From Chitinophagaceae bacterium (GTDB lineage Bacteria > Bacteroidota > Bacteroidia > Chitinophagales > Chitinophagaceae), in contig JAEUVS010000118.1 of assembly GCA_016786745.1 (NCBI GenBank), positions 1-64,000 on the forward strand: a DNA stretch of 64,000 nucleotides. Reading direction: 5' to 3'. Made by a program: the position numbers and the translations under genes. This document shows, piece by piece, positions 47,428 to 57,271 of this stretch (the stretch's first letter is position 1; each line of letters starts with the position of its first letter). The notes under the pieces are model-generated. The model was given only the letters and a program-made list of their open reading frames with translations, was not told the origin of the DNA and did not search any database.

Positions 47428-49516
47428 AAGCCACTCCCGCACCTCCTGGTATATCCTCCTCGCTATTCACGAAAATCAATCTTCCGCCCGAGTCGGCCAT
47501 AAGAATCATACCGTTGCTGGTAATTCCCTTCATTTTTCGTGGTGCAAGGTTCACCACGACCACCACCTGCTTTCCCACGATTTGTTCAGGCGTATAATGT
47601 AACGCGATACCTGAAACCACAGTACGTTTTTCGAATCCAAGGTCAATCTCGAGCTTCAGCAGCTTATCCGCCTTTTCGACTTTCTCCGCGGAAACGATCA
47701 CGCCTGTACGCAGGTCGAGTTTAGCGAAATCATCGTATGTAATTTCCGGTTTCACAGGTGCGTAATTTTCAGATTTCACATCTTCAGATTTCACTTCTTC
47801 CTCTTTTTTCTCAGGCATATTTCCACCTGACCTCAACTTGTCTACCTGGCGCTGAATTTCATCGTCTTCAATTTTCCGGAAAAGCAGTTCCGGTGGCCGC
47901 AAACTATAACCAACACTCAGCAATTTCAATTTTCCACCGTTTTCCCAATCAAGTATTTTGTCGACCACTTTCAGCATGTGCTGTATTTTCTTCGCAGTGC
48001 CGGGAAGGAACGGGTTAATAAATATGGCAAGATTTGCGCTCAATTGCAAGCACAGGTGCAGGCAATTATCTATCAGCTTCTGTTTGCCGGGATCCTGCTC
48101 AAGTTCGCGCGCCACGATCCATGGCTGTTTATCCTGCATATACTTATTCCCCTTGCGGGAAAGGTCTATCACCTCGAATAATGCGTCGCGAAAGCGAAAA
48201 TTTTCTAACAGGTTTTCGATATTGGTTTTTGCGGCCGCGATATCTTTTATCAGCGCATTGTCGTGGTCGTCGAGCAATTCGGTGTGCAGAGGCGGAACTT
48301 TTCCTTTGGTAAGTTTGTGCATCAGCACCATTGCCCGGTTGATGAAGTTGCCGAATATCGCCACGAGTTCGCTGTTGTTTCTTTCCTGGAAATCTTTCCA
48401 GGTAAAGTCATTGTCTTTTGTCTCGGGAGCGTTTGCGCACAACACATAACGCAGCACATCCTGCTGGCCCGGAAAATCTTTAAGATATTCATGCACCCAT
48501 ACCGCCCAGTTTCTGCTTGTCGACACCTTATCGCCTTCAATATTCAAAAATTCATTTGCGGGAACATTATCCGGCAGCACAAAGTTGCCATGCGCCTTCA
48601 ACATCGCGGGAAAGATGATGCAATGGAAAACGATATTGTCTTTACCAATAAAATGAACGAGCCTGGTATCTTCTTTACACCAGTAATCGGCCCAGTCGTT
48701 TGTCAGCTCTTTGGTGGCGCTGATATAACCGATAGGAGCGTCGAACCACACATATAACACCTTTCCTTCAGCATCAGGAAGCGGAACCTTTATTCCCCAG
48801 TTGCTGTCGCGTGTCATCGCCCGTGGTTGCAAACCGTTGTCGAGCCAGCTTTTACACTGTCCGTACACGTTATTCTTCCAGTCTTTGTGCTCTTCAAGCA
48901 CCCACTCCTTTAACCACGGCTCATAATTTTGCAGGGGAAAGTACCAGTGCTTTGTCTTTCTTTTGACGGGCACAGCATCACTTAATGTTGATCGCGGGTT
49001 GATCAGCTGTTCAGGGCTCAACGATGAACCGCATCGTTCACACTGATCGCCGAATGCGTTTGGATTACCGCAAACAGGGCATGTGCCGGTAATATACCTG
49101 TCGGCTAAAAATACCTTTGCCTTTTCATCATAAAATTGTTCCGTTTCCTTTTCTTCAAACAAACCTTTATTGTAAAGCGTCGTGAAAAAAGCGGAAGCTG
49201 TTTCGTGATGAACCTTATTGGAAGTGCGTGAATAGATGTCGAATGAAATACCCATCTGCTCGAGGCTGTCCTTGATCATTGCATGGTACTTGTCGACCAC
49301 CTGCTGGGGAGTGATCCCTTCTTTCATCGCCCTGATCTGAATCGGAACGCCGTGCTCATCGCTACCGCCTATCAGTTTAATATCGCGCTTTTGTGCGCGC
49401 TGGTAACGTGCATATATATCCGCGGGAATATAGCAGCCCGCAAGATGCCCGATATGGATCGGTCCATTTGCATAAGGCAATGCAGCGGTAACCAGTATTC
49501 TTTTGAAATCCGTCAT
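47426..49516 (-). CDS. metG: Methionyl-tRNA synthetase
   Basis: 696 residues. The HIGH motif is [11 protein letters not shown], and the KMSKS loop is the variant KVSTSR (also found in other lineages). A zinc knuckle CPVCGN...CERCGSS is in the connective domain. The C-terminal Trbp111/EMAP-like tRNA-binding domain (about 600-696, [20 protein letters not shown]) is fused. It charges tRNA-Met. A perfect TAnnTTTG box lies 5 bp before its ATG. Confidence 0.96.
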   Translation of the reverse strand: MTDFKRILVTAALPYANGPIHIGHLAGCYIPADIYARYQRAQKRDIKLIGGSDEHGVPIQIRAMKEGITPQQVVDKYHAMIKDSLEQMGISFDIYSRTSNKVHHETASAFFTTLYNKGLFEEKETEQFYDEKAKVFLADRYITGTCPVCGNPNAFGDQCERCGSSLSPEQLINPRSTLSDAVPVKRKTKHWYFPLQNYEPWLKEWVLEEHKDWKNNVYGQCKSWLDNGLQPRAMTRDSNWGIKVPLPDAEGKVLYVWFDAPIGYISATKELTNDWADYWCKEDTRLVHFIGKDNIVFHCIIFPAMLKAHGNFVLPDNVPANEFLNIEGDKVSTSRNWAVWVHEYLKDFPGQQDVLRYVLCANAPETKDNDFTWKDFQERNNSELVAIFGNFINRAMVLMHKLTKGKVPPLHTELLDDHDNALIKDIAAAKTNIENLLENFRFRDALFEVIDLSRKGNKYMQDKQPWIVARELEQDPGKQKLIDNCLHLCLQLSANLAIFINPFLPGTAKKIQHMLKVVDKILDWENGGKLKLLSVGYSLRPPELLFRKIEDDEIQRQVDKLRSGGNMPEKKEEEVKSEDVKSENYAPVKPEITYDDFAKLDLRTGVIVSAEKVEKADKLLKLEIDLGFEKRTVVSGIALHYTPEQIVGKQVVVVVNLAPRKMKGITSNGMILMADSGGRLIFVNSEEDIPGGAGVA

Positions 49517-49521
49517 GCCCG

Positions 49522-49529
49522 CAAAGATA
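49522..49529 (-). promoter_or_regulatory. TAnnTTTG box of metG
   Basis: TATCTTTG on the minus strand, ending 5 bp before the metG ATG (49516). Confidence 0.55.
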
Positions 49530-49560
49530 GGGAGAGGAAAAAGTTTTTATTTTTATATAC

Positions 49561-50571
49561 GTGAACAGAAAAAACTTCCTCACTTCGATAGTTGGTTTAA
49601 GCTCAGTTGCTTCTGTAAAAACCACATCGGACGTTCCTTTGATCCCCGTAAAGCCCCGTTACCTGAAACCGGGTGATACCATAGGCATCACATCTCCCGC
49701 GGGATATATAACGCTCAAGGACATAGAGCCTGCCATTCAGCAAATGATGAGCTGGGGATTCAGGGTAAAAGTGGGTGCGGCTATCGGCAAAAGAAATTTT
49801 GGTTTTGGCGGCACGGATGAGGAACGGCGGAAAGATATGCAGCTTATGCTGAACGATCCTTCGCTGGCGGCTATCATGTGTGCGCGCGGTGGTTATGGGA
49901 TAATCAGGATAATAGATAAACTGAATTTTAACAGGTTTCGCGAAAAGCCAAAATGGATCATCGGTTTCAGTGATGCCACCGTTTTTCATTCGCATCTAAA
50001 CCGGAATCTCGGTATAGCGAGCATCCATTCAAAAATGTGCAACAGTTTTCCGGACGACTGGAACCAGGCCGACGATCTGCAGAAACAAACCATATTTTCT
50101 ATTCGCGATGCGTTGTCGGGTATTCCCCTGAAATACGATGTTGTGCCTTCACCATACAATAAATCGGGATCCGCGGAAGGCATCCTGGTGGGAGGAAATC
50201 TGAAAACGATAGAAAGTCTTTCAGGTACTTCTTCGGATTTGTATACCAACGGAAAGATCCTCTTCGTGGAAGATACCGGTGAATATCTTTACAGTATCGA
50301 CAGGATGTTCTGGAACCTCAAGCGAACGGGGAAATTAATTGGATTGAAAGGATTGATTGTGGGAGGGTTTAAGATAAAACCCGACGATCCCGGGGAAGAG
50401 TTTGGCAGCTTGTTGCAAAATATCGTGCTGGATAAACTTGCTGATTATAATTTTCCCGTGTGTTTCGACTTTCCTGTAGGCCACCAGAAGAATAACTTCG
50501 CAATGAAATGCGGGGTGAAGTACAGGATGAAAATTACTTCACAGGCGTCCGTAGTTGAAGAAGCATCTTAA
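49561..50571 (+). CDS. LD-carboxypeptidase (S66), probably exported
   Basis: 336 residues from a GTG start. Serine peptidase family S66, which removes the terminal D-Ala from tetrapeptide peptidoglycan stems. Family blocks: GDTIGITSPAGYI, ICARGGYGIIRI and VEDTGEYLYSIDRM. The N-terminus NRKNFLTSIVGLSSVASV looks like a short signal sequence that its downstream paralogue lacks. Divergent from metG, 44 bp between starts. The second copy follows after 2 bp. Confidence 0.87.
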   Translation: MNRKNFLTSIVGLSSVASVKTTSDVPLIPVKPRYLKPGDTIGITSPAGYITLKDIEPAIQQMMSWGFRVKVGAAIGKRNFGFGGTDEERRKDMQLMLNDPSLAAIMCARGGYGIIRIIDKLNFNRFREKPKWIIGFSDATVFHSHLNRNLGIASIHSKMCNSFPDDWNQADDLQKQTIFSIRDALSGIPLKYDVVPSPYNKSGSAEGILVGGNLKTIESLSGTSSDLYTNGKILFVEDTGEYLYSIDRMFWNLKRTGKLIGLKGLIVGGFKIKPDDPGEEFGSLLQNIVLDKLADYNFPVCFDFPVGHQKNNFAMKCGVKYRMKITSQASVVEEAS

Positions 50572-50573
50572 TT

Positions 50574-51482
50574 ATGATTACAATTCCCCCATATCTCAAA
50601 CCTGGTGATACCATCGGCATTGTGTGCCCGGCCGGCTACATGGATTTTGAAAAAATGCAGAACTGCATTGCTGCGTTGGGAATGTGGGGATATAATGTGC
50701 GCCTGGGCAATACCACCCGTTCTTCTTCCTCCAATTATTTCTCGGGCAGCGATGAAGAACGTCTCAGCGATCTTCAGCAAATGCTTGATGACAATGATGT
50801 GCATGCCATACTTTGCGGGCGGGGCGGTTACGGGTTAACGAGAATTGTTGATAAAATCAATTTCAAAAAATTCAAAGCGAACCCTAAATGGGTGATCGGT
50901 TTCAGCGACGTGACTGTTTTGTTGAATCACATTTATACCAATTGCGGCATTGCTGCTTTGCATGCGCCGATGGCCGGCGCTTTTAATGATCCCGAACCCG
51001 GGAACAAATACTTGTTGTCGCTTCACAAAGCGCTTGAAGGCAAAAAGATTCAATATGCGGCAGATGTGCATCCGTTCAACCGGAAGGGTGAAGTGGTGGG
51101 TGAACTGGTGGGTGGAAATCTTGCGTTGCTGTCGCATTGTGTGGGTACCGATTCGGATATAAAAACGCGGGGCAAGATTTTATTTATAGAAGATGTGGGC
51201 GAGTACCTGTATAATATCGACAGGATGATGCATCAGCTGAAACGCGCGGGCAAGCTAAAGAAGCTTGGCGGGTTGATTGTCGGGCATTTCAGTGACAACA
51301 AAGATACCGATCGACCTTTCGGGCAGGAGGCTGAGGAGATTATTCGCGATGTGGTGAGTGAGTATGATTTTCCTGTTTGTTTTGGCTTTCCTGTTGGGCA
51401 CGAGAAAGAAAACCTGGCGTTGAAGGTGGGAGTGGGCTATAAGTTGAAGGTTACAAAAAACCGTGTAGTACTGGAAGAATAG
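50574..51482 (+). CDS. LD-carboxypeptidase (S66), probably cytosolic
   Basis: 302 residues. Same blocks: GDTIGIVCPAGYMDF, ILCGRGGYGLTRIVDKI and IEDVGEYLYNIDRMMHQL. No signal sequence. It is a tandem paralogue of the previous gene, and a cytosolic peptidoglycan-recycling role is likely. It ends 3 bp from the convergent oxyR stop. Confidence 0.9.
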   Translation: MITIPPYLKPGDTIGIVCPAGYMDFEKMQNCIAALGMWGYNVRLGNTTRSSSSNYFSGSDEERLSDLQQMLDDNDVHAILCGRGGYGLTRIVDKINFKKFKANPKWVIGFSDVTVLLNHIYTNCGIAALHAPMAGAFNDPEPGNKYLLSLHKALEGKKIQYAADVHPFNRKGEVVGELVGGNLALLSHCVGTDSDIKTRGKILFIEDVGEYLYNIDRMMHQLKRAGKLKKLGGLIVGHFSDNKDTDRPFGQEAEEIIRDVVSEYDFPVCFGFPVGHEKENLALKVGVGYKLKVTKNRVVLEE

Positions 51483-51485
51483 CCA

Positions 51486-52418
51486 TCATATCGGCACAAC
51501 CTCTCCCTTATTACTTTTAATACTTTCGGGGATCGACGCAATAATTTCTTCCTTAAAAATCTCCACCAGCTTTTTCTTTACAAAATCGCGGTGCACCACA
51601 AGGCTTACCTCCCTGATAGGCGTGGGCTTCCTGAACTCGCGCAGCAATTGCAATTGCGATGGTCGCAAATCTACCGTGGCGAGTTCAGGCAAAATAGTGA
51701 TGCCATCATTCAACTCCACCATTCTTCTCAACGTTTCAATACTTCCGGCTTCATATTCAAAAAAGCTGTTTTCTTTACCGGCCTTTTGTAATTCGCACAG
51801 GTTCATGATCTGCGACCGGAAACAATGTCCTTCTTCCAATAGCCATAGCTTTCTCGGATCAATATCTTTCGACAAGAGGTATTGTTTCTTGTACAAGCTG
51901 TTTTTCTTCGATACGTAGGCAATGAGTTTCTCATAGAAAAGAACCTGTTCGGTGATGCCTTTTTCGTTAAGAGGGGTTACTAAAATAGCAACGTCGAGGC
52001 GCCCTTCACGTAACCTTGAAATGATGATTTCGGTAGTCATTTCGTGTACGATGAGTTTTACACGCGGGTATTTCTGTGTGAATGACTGCACGAAAAGAGG
52101 GAGGAGGTAAGGCGCGAGGGTAGGTATGATGCCTACTTTTAATTCGCCGGTGTGGGGTCCGTGTTTTTTGTCAACTATGTTTTGCAGTTCATCTACTTCG
52201 GCGAGGATGCGCCGTGCCTGCGCGATTACTTCTTTCCCGTTTTCTGTGGGGATGACAGGTTGTTTACTTCTGTCGAATAGTTTTACGCCGAGCTCCTGTT
52301 CGAGTTTATGAAGTTGCATGCTTAGCGTAGGTTGGGTAACGTGGCAGTGTTCCGCAGCGTCGGCGAAGTGCCGAAGGTTGTCGACCGCTACTGCGTATTG
52401 GAGTTGGACTATCGTCAT
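51486..52418 (-). CDS. oxyR: LysR-type hydrogen-peroxide sensor OxyR
   Basis: 310 residues from the ATG at 52418 (an upstream Met 16 codons earlier is less likely because it removes the Cys numbering match). N-terminal helix-turn-helix, then a substrate-binding fold. The sensor cysteines are exactly Cys199 (EEGHCFRSQ) and Cys208 (MNLC), the E. coli OxyR positions. It should activate catalase, peroxiredoxin and related genes when the disulfide forms. The start is preceded directly by an OxyR-consensus half-site. Confidence 0.93.
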   Translation of the reverse strand: MTIVQLQYAVAVDNLRHFADAAEHCHVTQPTLSMQLHKLEQELGVKLFDRSKQPVIPTENGKEVIAQARRILAEVDELQNIVDKKHGPHTGELKVGIIPTLAPYLLPLFVQSFTQKYPRVKLIVHEMTTEIIISRLREGRLDVAILVTPLNEKGITEQVLFYEKLIAYVSKKNSLYKKQYLLSKDIDPRKLWLLEEGHCFRSQIMNLCELQKAGKENSFFEYEAGSIETLRRMVELNDGITILPELATVDLRPSQLQLLREFRKPTPIREVSLVVHRDFVKKKLVEIFKEEIIASIPESIKSNKGEVVPI

Positions 52419-52452
52419 ATAGGTTTTATCTATGTAAAGATAAAACTTATAG
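52419..52452. promoter_or_regulatory. OxyR-type operator beside the oxyR start
   Basis: ATAGGTTTTATCTAT (52419-52433) matches the OxyR half-site consensus ATAGntnnnanCTAT at every fixed position. After GTAAAG the segment ATAAAACTTATAG (52440-52452) is a weaker mirror half. It abuts the oxyR ATG, which suggests autoregulation. Confidence 0.6.
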
Positions 52453-52574
52453 TTTTGGAAAAACATCTTAACGGCGAGCCGCAGGCAAAAACATCTTTTT
52501 ATAAAAGAAAATTTTAAGAGCCGGCGCAGTAATTTTTTTCTTTCTATTTTTAAAAAATAAAAATATTTTTTCTT

Positions 52575-54563
52575 CTATTCCTCTTCTTCGAAGATTCGTT
52601 TCATTGCCGGCGCAGAAACCGGCGCTACAATCAGCGGGAATTTTTCGACGGTAACATTAGAAGTATCTAACCCAAAACCCTTTTCTTCCGACAAACTAAT
52701 CTCCTTAATCCAGAAATATAGTTTCATAATCACCCGCTCGATAAACGGCAACTCATTATCCTGGCTCAGGTATTTTTCCAGCACAATGAACTGAAAATCG
52801 CCGACTACATTATTTCTTTCAAGCGACTCATACCGGCTGGTAATATTCACTTCTTTATTTGCTACGAGGTCGTACACCACTTTCCTGAACATCAGGTTCA
52901 CCTTCGGCTGCACGCGGAAACCAAGCCTGAACTCAACGCGGATAATATCATTCGGAATAATATGATCCACCTTGTACTCTGAAGTATACGGGTCATCGAG
53001 CGTATCCACGTGAACGAACCAGTAGATATCCGCCCGCTTCGGTTTCTTATTCAGTATGGAATAAATAATCTTATGCTCAATTTCTTTAGGGTTGTTGGCG
53101 CTCGTTAGATATACAAGATGCGTAGCGTATTTCGGAACGGTTTTATCGTTACTTAACTCCTGGATTTGTGGTACATAATGCTCCAGGCGTACAAATTCAA
53201 CGTAGCGGTTCTTAATGCGCCTGCTCCTGAACCATACATACATGATGCCGAACATAAGTCCGCCGATAATCAGCGTAATATAACCGCCATGCGTGAACTT
53301 CTGCATCAGCGCGGCCAGGTAAGCGAATTCCACTACAAAAAATCCAATAAGAAATATGTAAATCAGGCTCGCGTTCACCCGCTTTGCTACTAGAAAATTC
53401 GAAAACAATATCGTTGTGGTGATCATTGTAACGATGATCGCCAGGCCATAGGCGGCCTCCATCCTCGTAGATTCTTTGAAATACAGCACCACGCCCACGC
53501 AACCCAGAAACAGCATTAAATTGATGGCGGGAATAAACAGCTGCCCTTTTTCTTCGGAAGGATACCTTACCCTCAGCCTCGGCCACAGGTTAAGTCGCAT
53601 TGCCTCACTGATAAGGGTAAACGATCCGGAGATCATCGCCTGGCTCGCGATGATAGCCGCCGTTGTGGCGATCACCACGCCCGGAATAATAAACCATTGC
53701 GGCATCAGGTCGTAGAACGCGTTAATGCCCAGTTGGGCCTTCAGTTCAGGAGTAATCACCTTACCATCGTTGTGTGCAAGAAGCGATGCGCCCTGTCCGA
53801 AATAGTTCAGCAGCAGGCACGTTTTCACATACGTCCACGACACGCGGATGTTACCGCGACCGCAATGACCGAGATCGGAATAAAGCGCTTCCGCCCCGGT
53901 GGTACACAGAAACACCGCACCCAGCAGCCAGAAGCCGCCAGGATAATTTGTTACAAAATCGATCGCGTAGTAAGGATTTATCGCTTTGAAAATCGATGGG
54001 TCGTCGAACAAATGGTAAACGCCGAGCACAGCAAGCATGGTAAACCAAACGAACATGATCGGTCCGAAAAGCTTACCAATGGATGCGGTACCAAACTGTT
54101 GCAGGAAGAAAAAGGCGAGGAGAATGCTTAAAACGATTATTACGATCGAATTATCCATCAACCCGAGAGTATGAAAAGCCGGCAGTTCGCGTAAACCTTC
54201 AACCGCGGAAGTGATGGAAATTGGAGGTGTGATGATGCCATCGGCCAGCAGGGCCGCTCCTCCCAGCATGGCCGGAAAAACCAGCCAGCGCTTTCTCCTC
54301 CTCACCAGCGCGTACAAAGCGAATGTGCCGCCCTCTCCCCGGTTATCGGCCCTTAACACAAGCACAACGTATTTGATGGTGGTTTGAAGGGTTATCGTCC
54401 AGATAATACACGAAAGTGCACCGATAATAAGTTCTTCGCTGATGAGATGGTTTCCTATAAGTGCGTTGAAAACGTAGAGAGGAGAAGTTCCGATGTCACC
54501 GTAAATAATGCCAAGCGCTATTAACAGTCCGGCTGCGCTAACTTTGCTGGTGCTTTTGCCCAC
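52575..54563 (-). CDS. kup: KUP-family potassium transporter
   Basis: 662 residues from a GTG start. About 12 membrane helices (20-450) and a soluble C-terminal domain. Family marks are GIIYGDIGTSPLYVFNALIG, SALYADLGHCGRGN-like EALYSDLGHCGRGNIRVSW and the FVDEGPDG-type loops. It imports K+ with protons. No ATG fits upstream because a stop codon follows soon; a perfect TACCTTTG box ends 5 bp before the GTG. Confidence 0.93.
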   Translation of the reverse strand: MGKSTSKVSAAGLLIALGIIYGDIGTSPLYVFNALIGNHLISEELIIGALSCIIWTITLQTTIKYVVLVLRADNRGEGGTFALYALVRRRKRWLVFPAMLGGAALLADGIITPPISITSAVEGLRELPAFHTLGLMDNSIVIIVLSILLAFFFLQQFGTASIGKLFGPIMFVWFTMLAVLGVYHLFDDPSIFKAINPYYAIDFVTNYPGGFWLLGAVFLCTTGAEALYSDLGHCGRGNIRVSWTYVKTCLLLNYFGQGASLLAHNDGKVITPELKAQLGINAFYDLMPQWFIIPGVVIATTAAIIASQAMISGSFTLISEAMRLNLWPRLRVRYPSEEKGQLFIPAINLMLFLGCVGVVLYFKESTRMEAAYGLAIIVTMITTTILFSNFLVAKRVNASLIYIFLIGFFVVEFAYLAALMQKFTHGGYITLIIGGLMFGIMYVWFRSRRIKNRYVEFVRLEHYVPQIQELSNDKTVPKYATHLVYLTSANNPKEIEHKIIYSILNKKPKRADIYWFVHVDTLDDPYTSEYKVDHIIPNDIIRVEFRLGFRVQPKVNLMFRKVVYDLVANKEVNITSRYESLERNNVVGDFQFIVLEKYLSQDNELPFIERVIMKLYFWIKEISLSEEKGFGLDTSNVTVEKFPLIVAPVSAPAMKRIFEEEE

Positions 54564-54568
54564 AGGAT

Positions 54569-54576
54569 CAAAGGTA
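54569..54576 (-). promoter_or_regulatory. TAnnTTTG box of kup
   Basis: TACCTTTG on the minus strand, 5 bp before the GTG start at 54563. Confidence 0.55.
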
Positions 54577-54674
54577 TAGTGAAAAAATTATTTATCTTAA
54601 AAATCCTTTAATGTCAAACGCGCGGACCTTTGCCAACCGTATTTACCATAACTTCAATTTAGCAAAAAGTGCAC

Positions 54675-56204
54675 ATGAGTTTTAAACAACCGATAGTTCT
54701 GTTTATCGCCATCCTTGCCTGTGTAACCGCCCTTGCCCAGAAAATTTCTTATTCCGAACCGGAGCGCGAAGATAACAAGCGCACCAACTTCGAAATACTG
54801 GGAAAGATTGGAAGCAACTACCTCATTTACAAGAATAATCGCAACGATCACGCCATAGCCGTTTACAACAGCGATATGCGCATGCTGAGTAGGGTCGACC
54901 TTAACCCCACCAACGAACGGTGGATAAATGTTGATTTTATTACATACCCCGACCACGCCTGGATGATCTACCAGTTTCAGCAGAAAAGCATTCTTTACTG
55001 TATGGCAGCCAGGATCGACAGCTCCGGAAAATACCAGACAAAACCATTGGAAATTGACACCACGAGGATAGGATGGGCAGCAAATAACAGGATTTATAAC
55101 ACGATCTACAGCGACGACAAAAAGCAGATCATGATCTTCAAGATCAACAGCCGCAACCAGAAAAATTTCATCTTCACCACGTTGCTGCTGGATGAAACAC
55201 TTCACCTGAAGAACAAGCACCAGATGAACCTGCCCATGGAAGAGCGAAACGATTACTTCACCGATTTCCTCCTCGATAACGACGGCGGAATGGTGTTTGG
55301 CAAGTTTGTTCGAAAAGGCGGGGGCGATTACATCACCAACCTGAGCCTTATCACAAAAGCGCCGGATGAAAACCGTTTTACGACCTATGATCTTAAAACC
55401 GGCGACCGTGTGCTCGACGATGTGAAAATTAAAATAGACAATACCAACAAACGATACCTTTTTTCAGCTCTTTATTACAAACAGCGTCGCGGAAATATTG
55501 AGGGATTGTACAGCATCACGTGGGACAGGTCAACTTCAACCGTGTTTACAGAAAGGCTGCTGCCATTTTCCGATGAATTGCGCGCACAGGCGAAAGGCCA
55601 GGATGCGAACCTGCGCATAGCATTCAACGACTACTTCATAAAAAATATAATCGTGCGGAAAGACGGTGGTTATCTCGTGACGGCGGAATCCATGTACACA
55701 TCCACAAGAGGCGGCACTGCCTTCAACAGGTGGGATTATATGAGCTGGAACAACCCCTGGGCATCGCCGTATAATTCTTATTACTATTCGCCCTATTACT
55801 ATAATACTTTTGGCGTTCCCTGGAACAGGTGGGGAGGAACGGCAACGCGGTATCACGCAGAAAATATCATTCTCCTGTCGTTCAATAAATCAGACAGTCT
55901 CGAATGGAGTAATGTTATTCCGAAAAGCCAGTTCGATGATCAGAGTGATGGGTTGATATCGCATCAAATCATGAACACAGGTGGCGAACTGCATTTTCTT
56001 TTCAATCTGTATGAAAGAAGAACATTACTGTTGAACGACCAGAGTATTAACGCAGATGGGAAAGTAACCCGTTATCCTACGTTCAGAAATCTTGACAGGA
56101 ACATTGAATTTATGCCGAGGTTTGGTAAACAGGTGAGCGCCCGAAGCATCATCATGCCATGTCAGTTCAGGAACTATCTTATTTTCGCTAAAATTGATTT
56201 TTAA
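54675..56204 (+). CDS. Exported protein of unknown function
   Basis: 509 residues from ATG 54675 (a GTG two codons upstream is unlikely). Signal peptide MSFKQPIVLFIAILACVTALA. The mature part is rich in beta-strand patterns and may be a propeller (repeated segments such as NYLIYKNNRNDHAIAVYNSD and KDGGYLVTAES). A Tyr-rich loop at about 355-375 (PYNSYYYSPYYYNTFGVP) stands out. No catalytic motif seen. The next gene (56217) follows after 12 bp, so they may act together in the envelope. Confidence 0.7.
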   Translation: MSFKQPIVLFIAILACVTALAQKISYSEPEREDNKRTNFEILGKIGSNYLIYKNNRNDHAIAVYNSDMRMLSRVDLNPTNERWINVDFITYPDHAWMIYQFQQKSILYCMAARIDSSGKYQTKPLEIDTTRIGWAANNRIYNTIYSDDKKQIMIFKINSRNQKNFIFTTLLLDETLHLKNKHQMNLPMEERNDYFTDFLLDNDGGMVFGKFVRKGGGDYITNLSLITKAPDENRFTTYDLKTGDRVLDDVKIKIDNTNKRYLFSALYYKQRRGNIEGLYSITWDRSTSTVFTERLLPFSDELRAQAKGQDANLRIAFNDYFIKNIIVRKDGGYLVTAESMYTSTRGGTAFNRWDYMSWNNPWASPYNSYYYSPYYYNTFGVPWNRWGGTATRYHAENIILLSFNKSDSLEWSNVIPKSQFDDQSDGLISHQIMNTGGELHFLFNLYERRTLLLNDQSINADGKVTRYPTFRNLDRNIEFMPRFGKQVSARSIIMPCQFRNYLIFAKIDF

Positions 56205-56216
56205 AAGTCAGTCTAG

Positions 56217-57191
56217 GTGGTAGGCATTTTCCGACAGAAAAATCCCGGTAATAATTTATTGTTGCTCGTATATGGTCTCGTTTTAAAATTCGGGATTCTT
56301 TTAAATCCTTCGCCACCACTACGCCAGCAAGAGGATCACTATTTGTATAACCTGTTGCTGCGAATTCTCCATCCGCTTGAGCTGCCGCCCTTTTTCTTTG
56401 GCATTGCTGCATTTCTGCTCTTATTTGTGCAAACCATGCTGATCAACAGGATTTGTACCGATCAGAAAATGCTGCCGAAACCAAACTACCTGCCGGGCAT
56501 GGCGTACATGCTGTTGTCGTCGCTGTTTGTTGAGTGGAACCACTTTTCTGCGCCGCTCATCATCAACACTTTCCTGATATTGATGTTTTACAGGATGATT
56601 GCGCTGTATAACACCCATAAGCCGCTTGCGTCTATTTTTAATATTGGGGTGATGATGGGAGTGGTAACGCTGCTGTATCAGCCTGCGGTGTTTTATGTGC
56701 TGATGATACCGCTTGCGCTGTATATTATGCGACCTTTCAGGATAAGGGAATGGCTTACCGGGTTTTTGGGGTTGACGACGCCGTATTATTTTCTTGCGCT
56801 TGAGCCGTTGTTTACGAATGAATGGAACTGGAATTACCTGGTGCCTTCGGTTCATATAGGTTTTCCGGCGATGCCTTCTTCAATATTTGTTACGATCAGT
56901 ATCATATTGCTGATTGTTCCATTTATAAGTGGTGGATATTTTGTTCAGACGAATCTTAACAAAATGCTGATTCAGATAAGGAAGGCGTGGAGTTTGTTGC
57001 TGTTGTTTCTGATAATTTCAATGTTTATTATCCTGGTGAATGGAGGGGTGAATTATGTGAATTGGTCGTTTGGGTTGATGCCGCTGGCGGCTTTTCATTC
57101 GGCTACGTATTATTATCCCAACCGGCGATGGTTTCCGTTGATACTGCACTGGATTATTTTTTTGTATGCGGTTTATATGGTGTATTGGTAG
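56217..57191 (+). CDS. Polytopic membrane protein, DUF6427-like
   Basis: 324 residues from a GTG start (MVGIFRQKNPGNNLLLLVYG). About nine hydrophobic helices. It matches the DUF6427-type proteins of Bacteroidota in its N-terminal FRQK-PGN pattern and overall layout; assignment tentative. Function unknown. It precedes purQ by 80 bp. Confidence 0.65.
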   Translation: MVGIFRQKNPGNNLLLLVYGLVLKFGILLNPSPPLRQQEDHYLYNLLLRILHPLELPPFFFGIAAFLLLFVQTMLINRICTDQKMLPKPNYLPGMAYMLLSSLFVEWNHFSAPLIINTFLILMFYRMIALYNTHKPLASIFNIGVMMGVVTLLYQPAVFYVLMIPLALYIMRPFRIREWLTGFLGLTTPYYFLALEPLFTNEWNWNYLVPSVHIGFPAMPSSIFVTISIILLIVPFISGGYFVQTNLNKMLIQIRKAWSLLLLFLIISMFIILVNGGVNYVNWSFGLMPLAAFHSATYYYPNRRWFPLILHWIIFLYAVYMVYW

Positions 57192-57194
57192 GAT

Positions 57195-57219
57195 GCCTGC
57201 GGCTATAACCGCCGGAGGC
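57195..57219 (+). repeat. GC hairpin after the DUF6427-like gene
   Basis: GCCTGCGGC, spacer TATAACC, GCCGGAGGC: nine-base arms with one mismatch. It begins 3 bp past the stop codon. No T tract follows. Confidence 0.5.
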
Positions 57220-57249
57220 ACCCGCAACCCTCTTTCCCCCGTTAATTCG

Positions 57250-57257
57250 TAGCTTTG
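57250..57257 (+). promoter_or_regulatory. TAnnTTTG box of purQ
   Basis: TAGCTTTG, 14 bp upstream of the purQ ATG. Confidence 0.55.
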
Positions 57258-57271
57258 CAAAAAACAGAAGG

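Noticed and set aside
52419-52466. Upstream start of oxyR (16 more residues)
   Set aside because: The added residues come from the operator-like sequence, and the Cys199/208 numbering matches only with the ATG at 52418.
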